NCBI RefSeq assembly: GCF_000429365.1
Contig: NZ_AUBS01000003.1
Location: forward strand, 205,966 to 269,965
Length of the DNA: 64,000 nt
Origin: Pseudodonghicola xiamenensis DSM 18339
GTDB lineage: Bacteria; Pseudomonadota; Alphaproteobacteria; Rhodobacterales; Rhodobacteraceae
Direction: 5' to 3'
How positions within the stretch are numbered: position 1 is the first letter of the stretch; each line of letters begins with the position of its first letter. Made by a program: the position numbers and the translations under genes. This document shows, one piece after another, positions 60,803-64,000 of this stretch. The notes under the pieces were generated by a model, which saw only the letters and a program-made list of their open reading frames with translations, was not told the origin of the DNA and did not search any database.

Positions 60803-62846
60803 GAAGCCGCTCTTCGCGCGGACGCTCATCGCGGTGGCGCTGGTGCTTTATGCAGGCGCACTGCTGCGCGACGGGGCCGACGCCTGGGTGGCGGCGACCG
60901 ATCTGCCGCCGGTTCTGGCCGAGACCTCGGTCGAGGTGCGGGACAGGGACGGGCGGCTGATGCGTGCCTATCCGGTGGCCGACGGACTGATGCGGCTGTC
61001 GCCGCCCGTGGCCGGTGGCGTCGATCCGCGCTTTGTCGCCATGCTGATGGCTTACGAGGACAAGCGCTTTGCCCGCCATTCCGGCGTCGATCCCCGGGCG
61101 ATGATCCGCGCGGTCGGGCAGGCGCTCTGGAACGGGCGGGCGGTCTCTGGTGGTTCCACCCTGACGATGCAGGTGGCGCGCCTTCTGGAGGATGGCAGCA
61201 CCGGCCGCTGGTCCGGCAAGCTGCGGCAAATCCGGGTGGCGCTGGCGCTGGAACGGCGGCTGGACAAGGCGTCGATCCTGTCGCTTTACCTGACCCACGC
61301 GCCCTATGGTGGCAATATTGAAGGCATCCGTGCCGCGACGCTCGCCTGGTTCGGCAAGGAACCGGGCCGGCTGACCCCGGCCGAGGCCGCGCTGTTGGTC
61401 GCCCTGCCGCAAGCACCGGAAACCCGCCGCCCCGACCGCCACCCGGAAGCGGCGCGTGCCGCCCGCGACCGGGTGCTGGCGCGGATGCGTGCCGCTCATG
61501 TCATCACCGCGGAGGAAGCGGAGGGCGCCGCCCGCGCCCCCCTGCCGCGCGCCATGCGACCCTTTCCGATGCTGGCGCCGCATCTGGCCGATCGCGCCCA
61601 CGCCGCCGATCCGCTGGCGCGACGGGTCGATCTGACGTTGGACGCCGATCTGCAGGCGCGGCTTGAACCCTTGCTGCGCGAGGCGGCCGAACAGGCCGGG
61701 CCGCAGGTGTCCGCCGCGCTGGTGGTGGCCGATCACCGCAGCGGCGATATCCTCGCCTCGGTCGGATCGGCGGGTTATGGCGACGGGCTGCGCCAGGGCT
61801 ATGTCGATATGACGGTTGCGCTCCGTTCGCCCGGATCGACGCTGAAGCCGGTGGTCTATGGGCTGGCCTTCGATCAGGGGTTGGCGCATCCCGAAACGCT
61901 GATTCATGACGGGCCGGTGATGTTCGGCCGCTATGCACCGCGCAATTTCGACGGGCTCTATCGCGGCGATGTCACTATCCGCCACGCCTTGCAGATGTCG
62001 CTGAACATTCCGGTGGTCAAGCTGACCCGTGATCTTGGCCCGGCGCGGGTGATGGCGGCACTGCGCCGCGCCGGGGTCGACCCGCAGTTGTCCGGCGGTA
62101 CGCCCGGGCTGGCCATCGCGCTGGGGGGCGTGGGCGTGACGCTGGAGGATCTGGTGCAGCTTTATGCGGCGCTGGCCGAGGGCGGGCAGGGCCCCCTGCT
62201 GCGTTGGCGGGCTGGGGAGCCGATGGCCGAGGGGGCTGGGGTGATCTCGGACACCGCCGCCTGGCAGGTGGGCGACATCCTGCGCGGACTGACCCCGCCA
62301 CCCGGGGCGCCGGCACGGGTGCTGGCCTATAAGACCGGTACGTCTTACGGCCATCGGGATGCCTGGGCGGTGGGCTATGACGGGGCGCATGTGATCGGCG
62401 TCTGGATGGGCCGGGCCGATGGCACCCCGGTGCCCGGTGCCTTTGGTGGTGAGCTGGCGGCGCCGGTGCTGTTCGAGGCCTTCGGGCGGCTGAAAACGGC
62501 CTTCGACCCGCTGCCGCCACCGCCGCCCGCCACGGTGATCACCACCACCGCCAATCTGCCGCAACCGCTGCGCCGCTATCGCCCGCGCGGCGAGGTGGTG
62601 CAAAGCGAGGGGCCGAAGCTGACCTTTCCGCCCGATGGCGCCCGCCTGGCGCCGGGGGATGGGCGGTTGACGCTGAAGCTGAACGGTGGCGCCGCGCCCT
62701 TCACCGTGCTTGCCAACGGGGCAGCGGTGGAGACCGGGATTTACGGGCGGGAGTTCGACATTCCTGCACCGGGCCGCGGGTTTTCGACATTGGTCGTGGT
62801 GGATCGCGAGGGGCGATCATCGCGGGTATCGGTGGAATTGCAGTAA
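60795..62846 (+). CDS. pbpC: Penicillin-binding protein 1C
   Basis: A bifunctional inner-membrane peptidoglycan synthase of 683 aa. After one membrane helix (about 8-28) comes the GT51 glycosyltransferase with AYEDKRFARHSGVDPRAM and GGSTLTMQVARLLE. The transpeptidase has SPGSTLKP (active serine), SLN and KTGTSYG. A C-terminal BiPBP_C domain (from about residue 600) follows. ATG 60795 gives the correct N-terminus. PBP1C is typically partnered with alpha-2-macroglobulin, thought to repair walls after protease attack. Confidence 0.95.
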   Translation: MPRKPLFARTLIAVALVLYAGALLRDGADAWVAATDLPPVLAETSVEVRDRDGRLMRAYPVADGLMRLSPPVAGGVDPRFVAMLMAYEDKRFARHSGVDPRAMIRAVGQALWNGRAVSGGSTLTMQVARLLEDGSTGRWSGKLRQIRVALALERRLDKASILSLYLTHAPYGGNIEGIRAATLAWFGKEPGRLTPAEAALLVALPQAPETRRPDRHPEAARAARDRVLARMRAAHVITAEEAEGAARAPLPRAMRPFPMLAPHLADRAHAADPLARRVDLTLDADLQARLEPLLREAAEQAGPQVSAALVVADHRSGDILASVGSAGYGDGLRQGYVDMTVALRSPGSTLKPVVYGLAFDQGLAHPETLIHDGPVMFGRYAPRNFDGLYRGDVTIRHALQMSLNIPVVKLTRDLGPARVMAALRRAGVDPQLSGGTPGLAIALGGVGVTLEDLVQLYAALAEGGQGPLLRWRAGEPMAEGAGVISDTAAWQVGDILRGLTPPPGAPARVLAYKTGTSYGHRDAWAVGYDGAHVIGVWMGRADGTPVPGAFGGELAAPVLFEAFGRLKTAFDPLPPPPPATVITTTANLPQPLRRYRPRGEVVQSEGPKLTFPPDGARLAPGDGRLTLKLNGGAAPFTVLANGAAVETGIYGREFDIPAPGRGFSTLVVVDREGRSSRVSVELQ

Positions 62847-62907
62847 CGCTTGCGCCACTGGCGAGCGCACCTAGGATGGTGTCAGCTCATCTGTGGGAGG
62901 AGAGACG

Positions 62908-63757
62908 ATGCGTTTCGCAAACTGGACACTGGCCGCAACCCTCTGCCTCGCGGCTCCGATGGCGCAGGCGGCCTGTGCCTCGGAGGAAGAGATCGACGCC
63001 TTTGTCGAAGCCTTCGGCGCCAAGTCCCCGGCCAAGGCGCTGGCGGTGGGCGGCGACATGGCCGATGCGATCTGTTCACAGGCCAAGCTGATCCTGGCGC
63101 TGTCCGACGTGATGGGCCCGGTCGTGGGCTATAAGGCCGGGCTGACCAGCGCACCGGCGCAGGAACGCTTCGGTGTGAGTGAACCGGTGATGGGCGTGCT
63201 CTATCACGACACCATCCTGCCCGACGGGGCCGAGGTGGCTATGCCCTGGGGCGCCGTGCCGGTGTTCGAGGCCGACCTGATCCTTGAGGTCGGCGACGAG
63301 GCGATCAACGCGGCGCAGACGGTGGATGAGGTGATGGTCCATGTCGCCGCCGTGCGCCCCTTTATCGAGCTGCCCGATCTGATGCTGGCGAAGGGCGAGA
63401 CGATCGACGGCGTCACCCTGACCGCCATGGGCGTCGGCGCCCGCTATGGGGTGATGGGCGAGGGGGTCGCGGTGACCGACCCGGCGGTGATGGCCCAGGC
63501 GCTTGGCGCGATGCAGGTGGTGCTGCGCGCGGCGGATGGCGAGGTTCTGGCCGATGTCCCGGGCGCGGCGGTGCTGGGGCATCCGGCGCAGTCCGTTCTC
63601 TGGCTGCGCGACAAGGGGGTGAAGTTCAAGCCGGGCGATCCTGGTCTCGGTCGGCTCCTTCGGGCCGCTGATGCCCCCCGCCAAGGGCAAGGGCGGCGCC
63701 AGCGTCACCTATGTCGGCCTGCCCGGTGATCCGGTGGTGCGGGTGACGTTCAAGTAG
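62908..63757 (+). pseudogene. Exported FAH-family (2-keto-4-pentenoate hydratase-like) protein, frameshifted near the end
   Basis: From ATG 62908 (with GGGAGGAGAG before it) the frame encodes a signal peptide (cleavage after PMAQA, residue 19) and a hydratase-like FAH domain. Recognisable parts are VVGYKAGLTSAPAQERFGV, PVFEADLILEVGDE and AVRPFIELPDL. The domain stays intact to LRDKGVKFKPGD. Then one extra C at 63640/63641 shifts the frame. Removing it restores LVSVGSFGPLMPPAKGKGGA and the conserved C-terminal strand VTYVGLPGDPVVRVTFK, ending in TAG at 63755. Without correction the frame runs on to 63729. A sequencing error is possible. Confidence 0.8.
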
Positions 63758-63936
63758 CGGGGACCGGGGCGGCGGTGCTGAACTGACGCAAGCGCCTGAG
63801 AGGCCGCCGCCACGGCCCGGGCCGGAAGGTCGTGGCGCACCCGCAGATTTTCAATGGTGTGCCGCGACCCCGGATGTCGGCTTTGCGGGATATTCCGTTG
63901 AAAAACTCTGGTTGTCTGGCGGGCGGCGCGCTGATT

Positions 63937-63956
63937 CACTTGCCGCGAGGCAAGTG
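63937..63956. repeat. Hairpin in front of the transposase start
   Basis: CACTTGCC (63937-63944) and its complement (63949-63956) form a perfect eight-base stem with a GCGA loop, six bases before the transposase ATG. Such structures near IS ends can limit translation or contribute to IS end structure. Confidence 0.45.
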
Positions 63957-63962
63957 GAGTGC

Positions 63963-64000
63963 ATGGCAATGATGGGACCGCGGCAGGAAGCGCAGGGCGC
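63963..64000 (+). mobile_element. IS transposase, first codons (IS1182/IS5-like), cut by window end
   Basis: The last 38 bases begin a frame encoding MAMMGPRQEAQG. The MMGPRQ start is familiar from DDE transposases annotated IS1182 or IS5-like. The upstream 200 bases show no other gene, and the IS left end probably lies between 63760 and 63960. The identification rests on about 12 residues, so it is tentative. Confidence 0.5.

Noticed and set aside
63709..63969. 86-aa minus-strand open frame at the right end
   Set aside because: It has no ribosome-binding site or family resemblance, and it covers the probable IS left end and the frameshifted tail of the hydratase gene.

Overview
The window looks like a chromosomal segment of a high-GC alphaproteobacterium, most likely Rhodobacterales (Rhodobacter/Paracoccus/Roseobacter relatives). 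The evidence is a CcrM-type GANTC methyltransferase, a cytochrome c2-like protein, an rbfA-truB-rpsO-pnp translation/RNA neighbourhood, a RarD/LysE/PncB gene repertoire and short GC-rich intergenic repeats ending in a CAAATACGGCCGCCGGAGG motif. I did not assign a genus. Almost all sequence is coding. I see no rRNA, tRNA or CRISPR array.

Layout. 0-9 kb: an anti-sigma kinase/antagonist pair, a thiolase, free-methionine sulfoxide reductase, two exporters (LysE, RarD), a methyltransferase, RluA, a fucosyltransferase and a glyoxalase-superfamily protein. 9-13 kb: an aldehyde dehydrogenase divergent from a 1-Cys peroxiredoxin, a GT25 glycosyltransferase, and an ORF6N DNA-binding protein with a palindromic site just upstream. 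13-20 kb: pnp, a decayed O-methyltransferase, cytochrome b561, rpsO, a DUF1643 protein, truB, a secreted phosphodiester glycosidase and rbfA, all leftward except the pseudogene. 20-28 kb: dapB, a membrane-anchored winged-helix regulator overlapping a small secreted protein, a small basic secreted protein, a SulP transporter, rnhB, ccrM, and a class III cyclase split by one in-frame amber codon. 27-34 kb: alkB, mutY, a DUF721 (DciA-like) protein, dsbA, a CoA-transferase and trhO. 33-38 kb: NAD-salvage genes pncA and pncB flanking a hybrid histidine kinase. 38-44 kb: a leftward cluster of flavin monooxygenase, peptide-type ABC permeases and ATPase, and aldehyde dehydrogenase, with no binding protein. 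44-49 kb: idi, cytochrome c, P1 peptidase, arfB, a small orphan transcription unit and a queuosine-precursor transporter. 48-51 kb: a tightly overlapping leftward operon of MFS transporter, MepA and a lipoprotein esterase/phytase-like protein. 51-64 kb: YggT, recQ, yaaA, then a very large alpha-2-macroglobulin with an N-terminal PAN-like domain, a glycolipid-binding-like protein, penicillin-binding protein 1C, an exported hydratase with a 1-nt frameshift, and the start of an IS transposase cut by the window end.

The most interesting items are: the membrane winged-helix regulator paired with a secreted partner (20.7-21.7 kb); the ORF6N gene with two matching 11-3-11 palindromes; the amber-split cyclase; the A2M/PAN - glycolipid-binding - PBP1C operon; an intrinsic terminator embedded in the opposite gene; a small transcription unit with a full-length Shine-Dalgarno; a composite dispersed hairpin repeat; and two pseudogenes whose lesions can be read at single-base level. 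All calls come from reading sequence and translations. No database search was run.
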